Assembly: GCA_022376515.1 (NCBI GenBank)
Contig: WTXI01000002.1
Span: 992,001 to 1,056,000, forward strand
Direction of reading: 5' to 3'
DNA: 64,000 nucleotides
Source: Lactifluus volemus
Lineage: Eukaryota; Basidiomycota; Agaricomycetes; Russulales; Russulaceae
Shown: in pieces, positions 44,885 to 58,800 of the stretch
How the letters are laid out: each line of letters starts with the position of its first letter
How positions within the stretch are numbered: position 1 is the stretch's first letter
Translations under genes and position numbers: made by a program
The notes under the pieces: model-generated
What the model saw: only the letters and a program-made list of their open reading frames with translations
What the model was told of the DNA's origin: nothing
The model's database searches: none

Positions 44885-46857
44885 ATGTCTTCAACCGTGA
44901 CGGCCGTTTCACACGAGATCGAGCTGACTTGCGGGAAGGAACTCCAACAGGTTCAATTTGTTTATGATGATACTTCTTTCATCATCAGAGACTCGGCAAA
45001 AAGTACGTCTGTTCTTTCACTCCTGTCTGTCTCAGACACACGCGTAACTAGGTAAACCAAAGTCACATGTCCCATTGTCCCATGTACTCTGGGTTAGCAA
45101 ATCCGGTCCTGTCATCGAAGTGCACGTACTACGAAAGACTAGTTGGGGTCTGAAACTTGCAATTCTCTCAGGGTCCTTCCATGGGGACGATTCGAGTTCC
45201 GCTGCAGATGATTGGGTGCGGGGCGCAATGAACGCCGCCTATCAAGGTGTGTGTGCGGGCGATACGTCCCGTTTCCCACGAATAAGAATAAACAACATCC
45301 CAAGGTGTCAAGACCCAGCGGCGCCTTCTCGTAGTCATAAACCCTCATGGAGGTTCCGTAAGTCACCCATCAATTCTTGCGCCGACATTAATAGGATTTC
45401 CAAATGTATTCATACTGTATGTAGGGAAGGGCGATGTCCCTGTTTAAGCACAAGGTAGAACCTATTCTCGACGCTGCGCGTTGCGCATACAAGGTCGTCC
45501 GTAAGTATGTCATGCTGTCCTCTGATTTCTCGCCTAAGGTCCTCGATAGGCACGGAGTACAGTGGCCATGCTCTGAAGATCGCTTCAGAGATCTCACCAG
45601 ATGAAATTGACGCGGTTGTCTCCGTCTCTGGAGACGGCATACTGCACGAACTCATCAATGGTTTCGCACAGCACAAGGAGCCATTAAAGGCATTCAGGAT
45701 TCCTATCGCACCCATCCCCGCAGGGTCTGGCAACGGCACATGCCTGAACCTTGTGGGCGTCAAGGTTTGAACGCTTGAGCTACTCTTTTACCCGTTTCAC
45801 TCAATTTTCTATTTTTAGGATGGTCAGGATGTCGCGGCAGCTGCTCTCAATGTTATCAAAGGGCGGCCGATGTCCATCGACGTCCTTTCGATTCTTCAAT
45901 CCGGAAAGCGCAGTCTATCTTTCATGTCCCAATGTGTCGGGCTCATGGCAGATTTGGACTTGGGCACCGAACACTTACGCTGGATGGGAAGTAATCGATT
46001 CGTGTACGGCTATCTGCGGGGACGTATGTCTTGTCTCTTCCCATGAACGTCGAACGTCTGATCGTGCGACCTTTTCCCTCCAGTTCTCACGCGCAAGGCG
46101 TACCGTTTCAGCATCTCTGTCAAGACCGGAGTAGCGGACAAGTCCGCGATGATCGAGGCCTTGCGAGAATACACGAGTTCAGCACCGCATTACGAAGCGC
46201 CACCACGTGAAGAGCTGCCAGAAAACACGACAGCTCTTCCCCCATTACTATACGCAAACGATACCGAGGGATGGACCACCTTTGAGGGTCCCATCCTCTA
46301 CTTGTATGCCGGAAAAGGTCCATACGTGAGCCGGTAAATACCAAAATTTCCACTGGGCTTTCAAATATATCCCAAAACTGGTGACACCGTCTTCTCTCCC
46401 CCCTTAGTGATCTGATGCAGTTTCCCGTCTCCGTGCCTAATGATGGGATGGTTGATCTTGTCATTCAGGGGAGGGTGAGCTTGATGTCTCGTTCCTCTGG
46501 TACATGCCGAATTCACCTCTCCCTCTATTTGTTTTTTTGTTAGTTATCCCGCACTGAAATGTGGTACAGCCTCGACGGTGCGGAAAAAGGTGCCACATTC
46601 TGGCAGAATAACGTCGGTATCCTTTGGTATCTTTATCTCTGCGTAATTGCTGACTTATTCTTTGGCAGGCACACTACTTGAAGACAAGCGCGTACCGCGT
46701 CAGGCCTCTTCAGGAAGAAGGCAATTTAGCAATTGACGGAGAGCGGTTTCCATTCGGGGAGTATTATGCCGAGGTTCATCGTGGCTTAGCGACAGCGCTC
46801 AGTATGAGTGGTCGCTATGCTGTTGACGTTGATTTGCAGCCTCTCAAGTCCGTTTAA
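44885..46857 (+). CDS. LCB4: Sphingoid long-chain base kinase (sphingosine kinase)
   Basis: Start MSSTVTAVSHEIELTCGKEL. After short exons the DAGK catalytic region reads KTQRRLLVVINPHGGS, then SLFKHKVEPILDAARCAYKV, YSGHALKIASEISPDEIDAV, SVSGDGILHELINGF and PIAPIPAGSGNGTCLNLVG. The Gly-Asp-Gly and Ala-Gly-Ser-Gly-Asn motifs are the ATP-binding elements. Later SISVKTGVADKSAM, PILYLYAGKGPYVSR and RLSRTEMWYSLDGAEKG match the second lobe. It phosphorylates phytosphingosine or dihydrosphingosine, giving a lipid signal and the entry to their breakdown. Introns are small and frame-preserving. Stop TAA at 46855-46857. Confidence 0.9.
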
Positions 46858-47169
46858 GAGTTGCCCATTTCTCAGTCTTCTAGTCACTCTCAATACCATG
46901 CTATTTATGAGAGATGCGGTTAAAATAATCCTGCTGGCCTATTGTAATCATCGACAAGTAGATGTATGAACTGATAATGCAAGACATCGAAGCATGACTA
47001 GACCCGCAACGACGAGTGAGGTCCATATTGTCCAGTACGACGTAGTATGAATGAAGAGAATGTGATCAGCAAATGCCCAAAATACAGTGTCCAGCAATGA
47101 CAACCCAAGAGCCCATGCCTCCAAAATTAAATTCTATATCCGCCGGTTGCAGAAGATATCAGGGGCGTG
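46858..47169. other. Convergent intergenic region
   Basis: 312 bp between the stop codons of the LCB kinase and AGS1. It should hold both 3' UTRs. No repeat or RNA gene is seen. Confidence 0.5.
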
Positions 47170-50100
47170 CTAGGGAGAGCACAGATTAGTATAACGGAAC
47201 CTCATATTACGCAAAGATTTCAGCGTACCAAGCTGTTCCTTGCGGTAGAACCAGAAATAGCCAAAGACAATGATGAGCTGGCAACAAAGCGCAACCCAAA
47301 AGACAGGAGAAGCCATGGGGCTTCCTGAGAGACCGTCTTTGAAGTCCCATGCTCCCGCATCTGGGAAAACGCTCTCTGGACCAATCCTATTGGGGCCGTG
47401 GCACGAGCAACCATGACACAGATTGAACCGAGAATTTGAGAAAATGCCAAAGTCGCACAGACGTGGAGTCGGGAGAGCGTCTGACACGATAGTGTAAAAT
47501 GAATTATCATGTATATGGGCAAGAAAATTACGAGAAATTATTACCTGAAGAAGAATCATACCAAGGCCCACACCTTGGATAGCGTCCAGAACTCCAAGCC
47601 ACAGCCAAAGGGATATCCCGAGATAAGGTCCTGCCTTGCCGGCCCAGGGAATGTAAAGGGCAAGAGAAGATGTACCCCAGAGCATCTATACGATATTGAC
47701 TTGGCAATCCTTGAGTATTAATAAAGGATATTCACGCACCTGACACCACCGGGGGGCACCAAGACCAACGGCAAAGACGGGGAGCAACCACGTGTGCGTC
47801 TTACTAAAGTGGGTGAGAACAGCCAACATCGCAGCCCAAACCCCAACAAAGAAGACGACGATCAGTATTGCGATCTGCCATTTGGGAATTGGGACAGCCC
47901 AGAGGAATGCCCAGTTACGGCCGTATGGCTATAAACAGCAATGAATACCGATAGACGACAAACACGAAGCAATGCTTACCCCTGAAAGCCAGTAATCGCG
48001 CAGAACCTCAGATGCCAGGAACCAAAGGACAAGCTTCCTACGGAAGAGCGTCTTGACGAAATTCGGCACCTTGGGGGGAGTCTGGCGGTAGTACTCTGCG
48101 TGGAGGTGAGCATCAGGTATACATAATGTGGAGCCAGTTGGCTTACCTGGCAAGCCATATAACATCAAATAGCGAACAGGAAGCTGATCGCAGCGAGTGG
48201 CCAACGATGAGCACAATCCACCAGGGTGGCGAAGAGCTTTGCGGCGATCCTTGAAGCTGGAAACCCCAGTACCATAACGCAGCCACCCAAATCTGTTGCG
48301 AGCCTTGTACTATGCAAGCACGCAACATCCAAATCTCGGTCGCAGCACCCTGTACAATGTATTCAGCTGGGTATGATTAGACAGTAAAAGCTTACTCACG
48401 GCTTCCTCTCCAAAGTTGAGGCCGAAGAAAAGGAATGCTGCCGCAGAGGCTACAGCATAACACCACGTAGCGACACTGGACAGTATTTTATGAGCGGGGT
48501 GGAGTACTCGAGTCAAAGACGGTAATCCAATGAGGAAGAAAGCGAGTCCAAAGAAGAGCCATGGGGCAGAAAGGACCCAGACCGAAGGCTTCAGACGGAA
48601 CATAGGGTACCACACCGAGGTCGCGGCGAGAAAAACGCCACCTAAAACGTATAGTTGCAGATTGTCCTGGGAGCTCTCCCCAGACAGTAGTGTGATCTGG
48701 AAACTAGTCGCACTAAGGACCTGCCCGAGAGCAATAACGATAGTATACAGGGGCCAGCCTATGACCTCCCTGGACATTGCGATCTGAAGACCTGACATGA
48801 TGACAACTTCCCCTTGGTCATGGGGCAACGGGACCTCGTAGTCGCCATACTGGCCTGCAGCATTAAACGACTGGATGTTGGGAGCTGTATCCAGTGAGTG
48901 GGGGGTTCAAACCGATCGAACAATGAAAACAAGCGTACAAGTTGGCCGAGATGGGTTGTCGTAGATAGACGGCGAAGGCGTCCCCCACATCGACTCTCGC
49001 TTCGACGATCGTAGACTGGCTGCGCTGTCGAGCTTGTCTTTCCGAACCTTATCAAAGAAAGCTTCCTCGCTCTTCTGGAGGAATTTCTCGATAGATAACT
49101 CTCCTTTCGAGTTATCGGCAGACAAGTTCTGCAACTTCGCTACGAATTCTTGAGCGACGCCACCGTCTGAATCAGTAAACTGCAAACATTATAGATCAGC
49201 GTGGTAAGACGAGAAGCAAGTGCGACTGACAGAGGCAATAGCTTTGTTGAGAGGAGAATTAGCCTTTTCATCCACGATGGAGGCGATTGACTCGACAGAA
49301 GAAACCCGGTTGTGGGCACCGAATGGCCGACTTGGGGCTTCTAAGAACGGGTCTGGCGCATGTTTCTGGTCTCTAGCGATCGTTCGATTGGCCTTGTCCA
49401 AAAAGTGACCAAATTCGCCGGGTCCACTTCCCCCGCGATTGGATAAAAAGGAATCGCCCTCTGCATCTGACATGTTGCTGCTGATCGAGTTTCGGCTGCC
49501 GTCTTGTATCCGGGGAGGTGCGTGCAGGAAGGGATCGCCGCCGGGAGTGAGCGTCTCTTGACTCCACTGACCAGGGGATCCAGGGATATGAGTGCGGGGA
49601 CTGTTGTGTGCACTCTGCGCATCCCAGTCTGGTTGCGACGGATCAGCCTGTCGGACTGGATTCCAGTCGTCATGTTCAGCAATGGCGACGATACCAGCAG
49701 ATGCACCGTCCGACTGACGCCACGCATCGTGGCCGGCTACATGTCTACTCATGTTGATGCTACGTTTATGGAAGTCTTCCGTACGTTGCCTCCATTCCAC
49801 GACTGGGAAGCGCTGAACAGCAGAGCGCGCACGCAGAATCGCACGTTCCTCCTCCGTTGATTTCAAAGCGAGCTTGATTGTCTTGGTTAGTTGCGACATC
49901 ATGTGGCCCGTCGACATGGACTCGACCGGGAACCACTACAAAATGTCAGCGACATACCCAAACGAGTATTAACAAGTGAGCTTACCCATCCGGGCATCAA
50001 ACCGAGGCCGCCGAGACGGCTACCAACGCCTAGTGCACCCTTACGGCCGAACTCGACGGCAACCAAACCGAAAGGCTCATCGCGAGAGGGAATCAGTGCA

Positions 50101-53100
50101 AAATCAGCACCGCTGAATAGGTATGGGGGAAGTGCAGTGAACTCTGGTTTCGAGTACACGCGGTCAGGATATAACTCCATGAGCCGGTTGAGCTTCTCTG
50201 CTGCAAACGCCCGTAAAGGTCGATTACAGGTCCGACGGTAATCAGTTGAATGGAGGGTCGTTTGTCCAATCTATTGAGACTTGAGTAACCGTCGGCATAA
50301 AGTTCAGGCAAGACTCACAGGGAAGGCATGACATCTGCAATAAGGTCGACACCCTTCTGTTTGGACCAGCGCCCAACGAACACGAACAAGTCCGCATGAG
50401 GGTCCTGCTTAATCCCCGCCCACTCTTGGGCTTGTCTTTTGTGTTCAGGGCGCTCGGCTTCGGCTTTCTGGTCAACTGTTATATCAGCTACCTTGACTGC
50501 GTGTTCATCTAGGGCATCGATATCGCTTGGATCCGGGTTTGGCAAAGAGTCAACATGTTTGAGAGTCCACAGGGCGGGATATCGGGCCCAGGAACGTTTG
50601 CCATATTTGTCGGACACACCAGCAACGCCCACCGACTTTTGGTGAACGCTGATAAAGGATGCGGCGGCGTGGAGCAGGTTGAAGGTGTTTCCAAATTGTA
50701 CATACTTCGTGCAGTGGTCCTTGCTAATATTAAATGCCGAACAGACTTCTTTCATTTCCTCTTTTGTACGGAGTGGCCAAAGACCCTGAAACTCGGCGTT
50801 GTGGAGAGACAGACAGACCGGGAGGACTTTCGGAAGCAGATATATGGGGGCAAGCGCGCCGTGATAGTCGTTGACGTGGTAGATATCAATGTCAGGATAC
50901 CGACGAACAGTCGCAGCGATCGCCTGGTTCCAGGTGGAGTAGAAGATGGCCGAAGAGAGGTCGTCCATGCGAGCCGGGTATGGGTCTGCCTTCGTCTGCG
51001 CACGGAACACCGGGCTGTCAAGGATCACGTAGGTGATGTTGTCTAAGATATGGGTCTCTACTTCAATCAGGTATGGTTCGCCAAAAATGATGACTTCGAT
51101 AGGTTCCGCAGGATCGCCAGGTGGGTACACAAGGTCTTTGACCTTCGGGATGACCCAGATCAGGTCAACATCTGTCATCGCTTTGCCCATGAGACTTGAC
51201 ATGACACCCAGACCACCGATCTTCACTTTGAGCTTCCAGTCGATAATCTCGTACTCGAGCGTAGAAATTAGAACCTTGCGTCGTTTATTCTTGTCTTCGG
51301 GCCAACCAATAATTTCTGTTGGCTTGTGGTTACTGAAAAGCTTCTCCGACATAATGGAAGGCTCCTTCAAGTCGGACTTGGACTTGTTGCCTAGGGAGCC
51401 CAAGATGGGGAAGTAATGGGCGTGTTCTTTGTTCGGTGTAACGCCCCACTTGTTGTGCTTGATGCCGTAGAAGGACCACATGAAGACTACGACGGCAAGG
51501 GAGCCGGTGATAACTGGGATGGTGAGAAGGAGCGCGTACATGATAGCGCCTATTGCAGACTCCCCACGAGGTTGTAGGGACCAGCTGAAGTCAGTGTCAT
51601 TGACGATGAGTGTCCAAGCCAAGTGAGGATGCGGCGGTGCAGACATATTAAGATAGTTGGGCGCGGCGGTGTTCGGAGGCAGACGATCCATGATGCCGTC
51701 ACCATCTACGTCTCCGTAGTAATAGTCATCATATCCAAACACATTGAGTTGGACATAGGTAGGCCAGGTAGACATGATCTCAAGTTCCCATAGGCCTTGA
51801 CCGTTCTGTGTCATTTGCGCCGAGACGCCCTTGTCAAAGCCCCAGGAATTGAACGGTCCACGAACGAGGAACTGCGGCACGCGACGCTGAGAACTGTAAC
51901 CGCGATCTGCATGAACAACAGCCGCGGTAGATGCCGTGACGCTGCTCCAATCTTGAACATTGCTTCAGAGTCTGTACGAATGAAAGCGATGACACACTCA
52001 CATTGCACCATAATGTGTTGGCCTGTCCAGAAGTTGTCCGCGCCGCTGAAGACTTTAGAATCTATGAACGTCGTATCTTCCCAGTTTTTCCACTGTGTCC
52101 AGTTACGGCCGTAATTCCACGAGTAACGGAACATATCCGCGCCATAGGCCTTGTGTGAAAACGTGTACTGGCCATTCGAGAATCCGAAAGCGCTATTATC
52201 ATAATCAGATCCGGGAAATACGATTGGGTTATTAGAAGCTCCTTTGCGGATCAATAGCGTATCCCTTGACTATGTCCCAAGTCAGTGAAGTACGCTGAAA
52301 AAGAGAATTTGACACTATACCCCAGTTGTCTGTCCTGAACTCGCAGGGGCATTGTTAAGGGTCAAGGCCAAAATCCCGTCAGGCACGTTTTGAAGCGTGG
52401 CTGACCAGGACCAGGCTGACTGCACATCGCCTGAAATCTTCGCTGGGTCAGGATTTTGAACCGTTCCACAGGTCACCGAGTTAGGGTCAAAGGTAGGATT
52501 TCCGCCGTGGCCGGAAGAGGACATGTTGAGAGATAGAGCCTGTGTGACGCCAGCACAGTCCATGGCAGTATTGAACTCGAATGAGATTGCGACTGTCGTG
52601 GCATTAACTCCAGAAGAGATACGGGCATCGTGGCCAGGTAGAAACTTGGTAAGTGCTGGACGCGGCGGGATCCAGTCTTTGACAGGCACCAGTACTTTAA
52701 AACTGTATGGGTCCATGGTAACTCCGGCTAAACAGCCTTGATAAGGAGCTTGGTTATCATTATTGAAAGACGAAAGGGAGTCCGCCAGGGTGTACTTTTC
52801 GAAAGGCGCAACAAGATTTTGCACTACGGTGCCGGAGACGTATGGAGATGAAATCCACTGGGGCGACTTGCAATCGAACTGGAAAGTCTTCGTCATATTC
52901 TCGTTTGTATAGAGCATCCAAACTTGATCCGTGTTGTTTCCAGTGAGCGTTTGAACGCCGGCGACTCCCGACCGGGAGACTGAGAACAGGCCCATTTCTG
53001 TTTCCGTCCCGTTCGAACCGGGACGTTGAATGAAATAGGTCCAATTTCCACGTTGTACAAGGTTGAAGCCGTCTTGGAGAGAGCTATACATGGAACGTAG

Positions 53101-55090
53101 ATAGAGGAAATGAGCAAACACACGGCGACTGTCGGCAGTTGGGTCAAAGTGATCTAATGAATTCCAGTCATCCATACAACCAAGGAGGGCGCCCTCCAGT
53201 GGGATGTTGAAATACTGGTCAGAGCCAAGGCGGTAGCAACCGTGGCGCTGCCAAGCATTGTTGCTAAACATAGCTTGACGGCCATAGAGATAATTGGAAG
53301 CGCCAGTGTCATAAATGTAGAAATTTTGCTCCTCGCCGTAGAAGAACTGCGTATAGCAAGTCAGCTATGGGTGACAAGAGAAGGCTGCAAAAACAACGTT
53401 ACCAAAGGAATACCGGGTATGACAAGTGACGTGATAAAGGTAGCCAGGGCACCTCTCTGTGTTCCATTGTCCAAGCTGGGCCAACGAAATACATCGAAAT
53501 TACTAGTCCCAAGCAGATGTCTCGGATCGAATTTACCGGTATTTGGATTGATCAGATCATTGTCAACAACCATCTCATTCCAAGCAGTGATGAAGTTGAC
53601 ATCGACATCGTAAGCAACTTGCAGATTCCCGTCCATGCCAAGGAAACGGGTCAAGGAACGATAGGTCGAATAATGAAACGCGACGGCATCCAGGCCGTTA
53701 ATTGGAGCGTCCCGGAGAAAATACTGATTCTGGCTCGAGGTAAGATTGACCGCGGCGAGAAACCCTGGGGGTAGTTGCGAAGGAGTACGGCCTCGTCCGC
53801 TAAGAGGAGTATTCGGTCATTACCTGTACCACGGCACTTGCGGAGGATACTTACTAATACAAGGAGCCGAAAGTATCGCCACCAGTAACTTCACCGGTGA
53901 TGTAAAAGTTTTTCTTGCCCAGATTAGTAGCACATTGTCTAGCGGCGGTAGCCCACTCGGCGAGAGCATGGACAGTAACCTGCGTCGACTTATCGATACG
54001 AATTGCGTCTAGGTCAAGGGCTTCAATAGCCATGCATGCGAAAACTTGAAGCCTGGCCATGACGTCCGGCTTCCATTCGCGAAGACGATCCTGTACAGAC
54101 GCGAACTTGGATAGCTGACGTTGCCAATCTGGATGGACACCAAAAGCTTCCATGTCGCCGTATTGATCAAAGTCAGACTCCATACACCCGTTGGACTGCA
54201 CAGTGATGACGGTGCCATCACCATCCCAGAGTTCAGGGAGTACACAAGAGGCATTGCGAGTATTGATAATCTGGTACAGACATTGGGTCAGTTTAATCTT
54301 CCCCAATAAACAAGTATCCCACGTGCCTGGAAATCTGCGTACTCGTCAAAACCCCACGGAGCGTATCTGGGTTTCTTCCAAACGGCCGGGTGCTCGTTGA
54401 CGTCGAATGGTGTGGAAGAGTTCAGAAAGCTAGGGTGCGTAAGCAAAAGAGGCGTAAAGCAAAGAGAGCTTTACAAACCCCTCAAAACCAATTAAATCGC
54501 CCATGGTGCCTACTGTGAAGTCGGCCATAAAGTACATACCACGTGCGTGGATTGCATCAATGGCAGCCTGCCAGTCAGCGATAGTGCCATAGTGTGGGTC
54601 GAGGACCGTGAAATCGAGAGGAGAATAGCCTTGGCAGAAAATTGAGACATAAGGAGGGAAAAAAGTCGTGGAAAGGGCACTTACTGTCAGCCTCCCACAT
54701 CATATTGATAAAGGGGGTACCGGAGACGAATATGCCTTTGACGCCCATGCCTTGAAGATAGTCCAACTTGGATACCAGACCTTTGAGATCGCCACCGGCA
54801 CGTAGCTGGGTTTCGCGCCAGTCATACTCAAACATGGTACCAAAGTAATCGTTGTTTGAAGGATCGCCGTCGGCAAATTTATCCGTGAGGATAGTGTAAA
54901 AAGGAATAGCCCGCCAGTTGGCGGGTGATGGGGTATAAGTAGTATTTGAACGGGACGTTGAGTATTCGAGGGGGGACTTTGCATTCTGGTTCGTGTTCAA
55001 GTTATATTGAACGAGGTCATCACGGTACGGTGACGCAAGCGTCAGGGTAGCGAGGGAGAGGAAGGACCAGGTGGCCCATAGAACACGCAT
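47170..55090 (-). CDS. AGS1: Cell-wall alpha-1,3-glucan synthase
   Basis: A 7.9-kb multi-exon gene for a giant membrane synthase. The N-terminus [20 protein letters not shown] is a signal peptide. The GH13 amylase-like domain shows [68 protein letters not shown] and [13 protein letters not shown], which hold the Asp and Glu catalytic positions. A membrane helix ([20 protein letters not shown]) precedes the cytosolic GT5 glucosyltransferase: [54 protein letters not shown] and [21 protein letters not shown] Ser/Pro-rich linker and about ten membrane helices follow, ending at 47170. The product is the alpha-1,3-glucan of the wall, often masking beta-glucan. Domain order and motifs are complete and I saw no frame break. 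Confidence 0.97.
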
Positions 55091-55858
55091 TTCTTACTAT
55101 ACGGCGAGAATAGGCCGCGTGTTTTGGTATATAATGAGAGGAAAAAAAATAGCAATAGCGGAGAGAGAGAGAAAAGGATTGATGGGGAACGAGAGAACGA
55201 AGAGGAAAGGAAAGACCAAGGGGACGAGGGTAAACAATATGGCGGGAAGATGAGCGAGTGAAAAGAGTGAGGGAAGGGGGGGAAACTAAAACTGAAATTA
55301 TATGCGCCCAAGCGTTTTTGGTTTTCTTAGTCTCATCGGGCCGGCGGCCAGGCACCATATTTACCCGATTTGGTTATGACACCGTGGTAAAATCAAATGC
55401 CAGCGTGCATCGCACAGCAACGGGCACAGAACAGCGCGCTCGCCGTTGATGTACAGTACAAAGTATCGGTGTTTGACAGAAACAGAATGAGGCGATGATG
55501 ATGGATGAGCAAGGTTTGACTCGCGAATAAAATAAAAACAAATATCGATGTTTAAGTCGAGGTAGCCCCCCCGTAACCATGTCCCGTATGGGGATCACTG
55601 ATACTTTTGATGATACTTTTTGATCGTTCCATCCTCATCTCCTTTCCTTTTCTCTTTTTTTTCACTTACCACCACATCCCGAGCATCCATTAAACAATAA
55701 TCTTCCCCTCCTGATACACCCCACCCTCCCTATTGTATGAAGAGCGTGTACCTGCCATTGTTCAGCATTTGAAGTTATTGTCAATGTATTGTCTCTTTAA
55801 CCGATCTTCACATCCTTATATTTACCTTTAAACGTACCAAGCAGCGTTCCCTGCAATC
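55091..55858. promoter_or_regulatory. Divergent promoter region AGS1 / STE11
   Basis: 768 bp between divergent start codons. It contains purine/pyrimidine-rich tracts near AGS1 (GAGAGAGAGAGAAAAGG at about 55160), CT-rich sequence (TCTCCTTTCCTTTTCTC) and TTCCC-type runs toward STE11. Several AT-rich stretches occur, but no perfect TATA box is placed well for either gene. Confidence 0.5.
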
Positions 55859-58800
55859 ATGGCCGCAGCCACCATGTCCAGCAATCAGCTCGACACCCTC
55901 CCACAGCCTTCATCACCACAACCAACTTCGCCCTCTGCCATGTATACTTCCTTCAATCAACCCACCCGTTCTGCATCTTCTGCTATGTACCCTGCCCGTT
56001 CTCAGAGCTCTCTCCCCGGTACCCCAACGTCTAGCTCGTACACCAGTAATATACTCGATCTTCCCCCTGGCATGAACTATCCTGAATTCTTACGGACATG
56101 GTCGGACTCTCACATCTCCACCTGGCTAACCAACATCAAATGTGGCCATCATGCAACGACATTCCGAACGAGTGACATCAGAGGAGATGTCCTCCTCGAG
56201 TTGGACCACATCACCCTCAAAGAAATCGGCATCGCCAGCGTCGGTGATCGACTCAGAGTGCTCAATGCTGTCAAGACTCTCAGACAGAAGTGCTCCAACC
56301 GTGGCGAGCGTTCACCCACATACAGTCCACTCCGCCCAAGAGTTGTCCTTAATGCGAGCGAAGGTGATCTAGCGCTCCGGAGAACCGGTTCATCAGCATC
56401 AAGGTTAGCCACCCGTCGGCAAGAACATGGTCGCCCTCCTCCTCTTCAGCTCGGATCCTCCACAAATCCCCAACCTAATCTTCCTCATATCATCCGTGAC
56501 AATCCCTCCAGTTCTGAGTCCATTCGCACAAATAATGTCAGACCTCTTCCCCACCCTTTCCCCACCCCGACTTCTTCTTCTTCTTCGGCATCTCTCGGTA
56601 CTACTGGACCCCCCCAATCTAGCGGTTCCCGAGCCGCTCACATGCCCCTCCCACCTGTACCACGGGGGTATCCACCTGCGCCCCCACCAGCATCAGCATC
56701 CTCTTCTGTTCGCACTGCCGGTCGTCCCTTACATGGGCGGAGAACGCCTACTCAGTTAGAGGCTCCCGAGTTCACTTCACAGCCCCTTCCACCCGCCCCC
56801 GCCCCCTCTCTTCTCACTCCCCAATCTGGCTCATGGTCCGGATACGGTCTTCCCCCAGATCCCAAGGCGGGCATTCTTGGCCGAAGTCCTAATCGTTCCC
56901 AGTCCCCTCTCCCTACTGCTCCCGTCCGATCTTCTACTCGATCCCCCGCTTCAACATCCACGCACGTACGGAATCTGTCCTCGGGTGGTCAGGGTAATTC
57001 ACCGCCGACCAAACCAAATCAACGCCCATCCGCTTCAAGCCACCCCTATGCCCAGGGCCTTCAACCGTCGTCTCAAGCTGTGAACGTTCTCTCACCCATA
57101 GCAGAATCGTATTCGTCACAGCACACACCTGTTCAACCCAATGCTCCCCCACATCCCCTTCTCCACCGACATCATTTGCAGTGGGTCGTGGTCCTTTCAG
57201 CAATAGCAATCCTTCTTCTACGAACGTCCCACCTTCCCTCGTGGACCTTCGTCGTAAATTGGTCAAATTTGTGCTCGGAGACGAAGGACACTCAACTACG
57301 ATAAATGTGGAGGACTGTGTAGGAGGTGTCGAGGTTCTCGATAAAGCATTAAAGAAATTTGGCAAGCTAGGTCCCAAGAATACGGACCTTGAAGGACTTG
57401 ATCGCGCCGGCACGAATGATGGCGGTCTCGCAGTCGATGGGTGGTGCGTGTTTCTCGATCGGGGAAATGAGGCTTCCCAAGGTGTGTATTTGAAACACTT
57501 ACCGACTTTGCTTGCTGAGGTTTTGCTTACAGGCCGCCCCCTTACGGAGGCACAACTGCTCAGGGTTTGTCACGCCCCTCCGAATGATCCCGCCCGCGAA
57601 CGCGGCTTGACTTTACGGCGTGTTTCCAAAGTCAGGCGACCCAAACCTATCGATTACGGTGCATCTCCTCAGGCTCAGGCCACCAGTCCAACTGGCCTCG
57701 CATTCCCATCTAGACCCTCCGATCACGAAAGTGATGATCCAACCAAATTGGGCACGACACCCAAGAGGCTGAAGCGCGCCAGCACAGTTAGCGTCCTCAG
57801 TGGTTTGGGGGTGGAAGATCCGGAAAGAGCTCTTGAATCTCCTTCCTCTCCCACACTGTCGGATAGTAGTAGTGGGAAGAGACCTGCCAACTTCTTCAAG
57901 GGTCCATCCAAGCTACGAAATTTCTTCGGTCAGCGGCCACCAAGCGAGCTTATCACCAACCACCTTACGGAATACTTTCCGTTCACGGAGAAGAAAGTAC
58001 TCGAGCGTACTGCACGACACAGTATGCTCAGGGCTGGAGGTCGCGATAGTACCATTTCATTTGATCCGCGCTCCTCTTCACGCTTCAGCGTCAGCACCCT
58101 CGGTTCGCGAAAGGCATCATCGCTTCGCAACTCGATTTACTCTCTCGCGCCACCAGTGCCCGAGAAGCCAAGTCAATACTTGGAACTCACAGGTAGTGGT
58201 CATAAAGAAGACCCTCCGAGGGTGTCTGTGTCTACCAGTGACGACAGCGCACTTGCCATAGGCAATGAAGACGAGCAAAATATGTCAAGTACTCAGAACC
58301 GCACTTCAAATGCAAACGTCTTACCCCCCGTCGACTTCTCTCTCGAGTCCTTCTCAGAGTCAATGGCAGCGCAGAGACTCGCCCGACGTTTGTCATCGGG
58401 TTCATCCATGAAGCGGATGAGCTACATAACGGAACTCAGAAGCAAGCGGGATGTCTCGGACAGCGCGAGCTTCATCACCGTAGATGAGATCACTGCCGAA
58501 GTCGAAAGTCGGCGGGAAAACGGTGAAATGGACAACGGTTGGACGACAATCAACGCAGAAGGTGTCGAGGAACACATTCCCACCGCACCCGTGGATGTTC
58601 CTACGGAGAGTGTTGGGGAAGACGATGACGATGACATTGACCTCGAAGAGGATATGTCCGATGCGACGGATGAAGATGAGGATGAAATTGGGCATATCAT
58701 TGCGCCAGGAGGTGAGGATCCTCCCGTTTGTGCTTGTCCATCTACTAACTGTCATACAGGCATCAAATGGATCAAAGGTGCCCTGATTGGTGCAGGTTCT

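Noticed and set aside
42581..46857. HTD2, methyltransferase and lipid kinase as a biosynthetic gene cluster
   Set aside because: There is no backbone enzyme, transporter or regulator, and each gene belongs to a separate primary-metabolism family; adjacency looks incidental.
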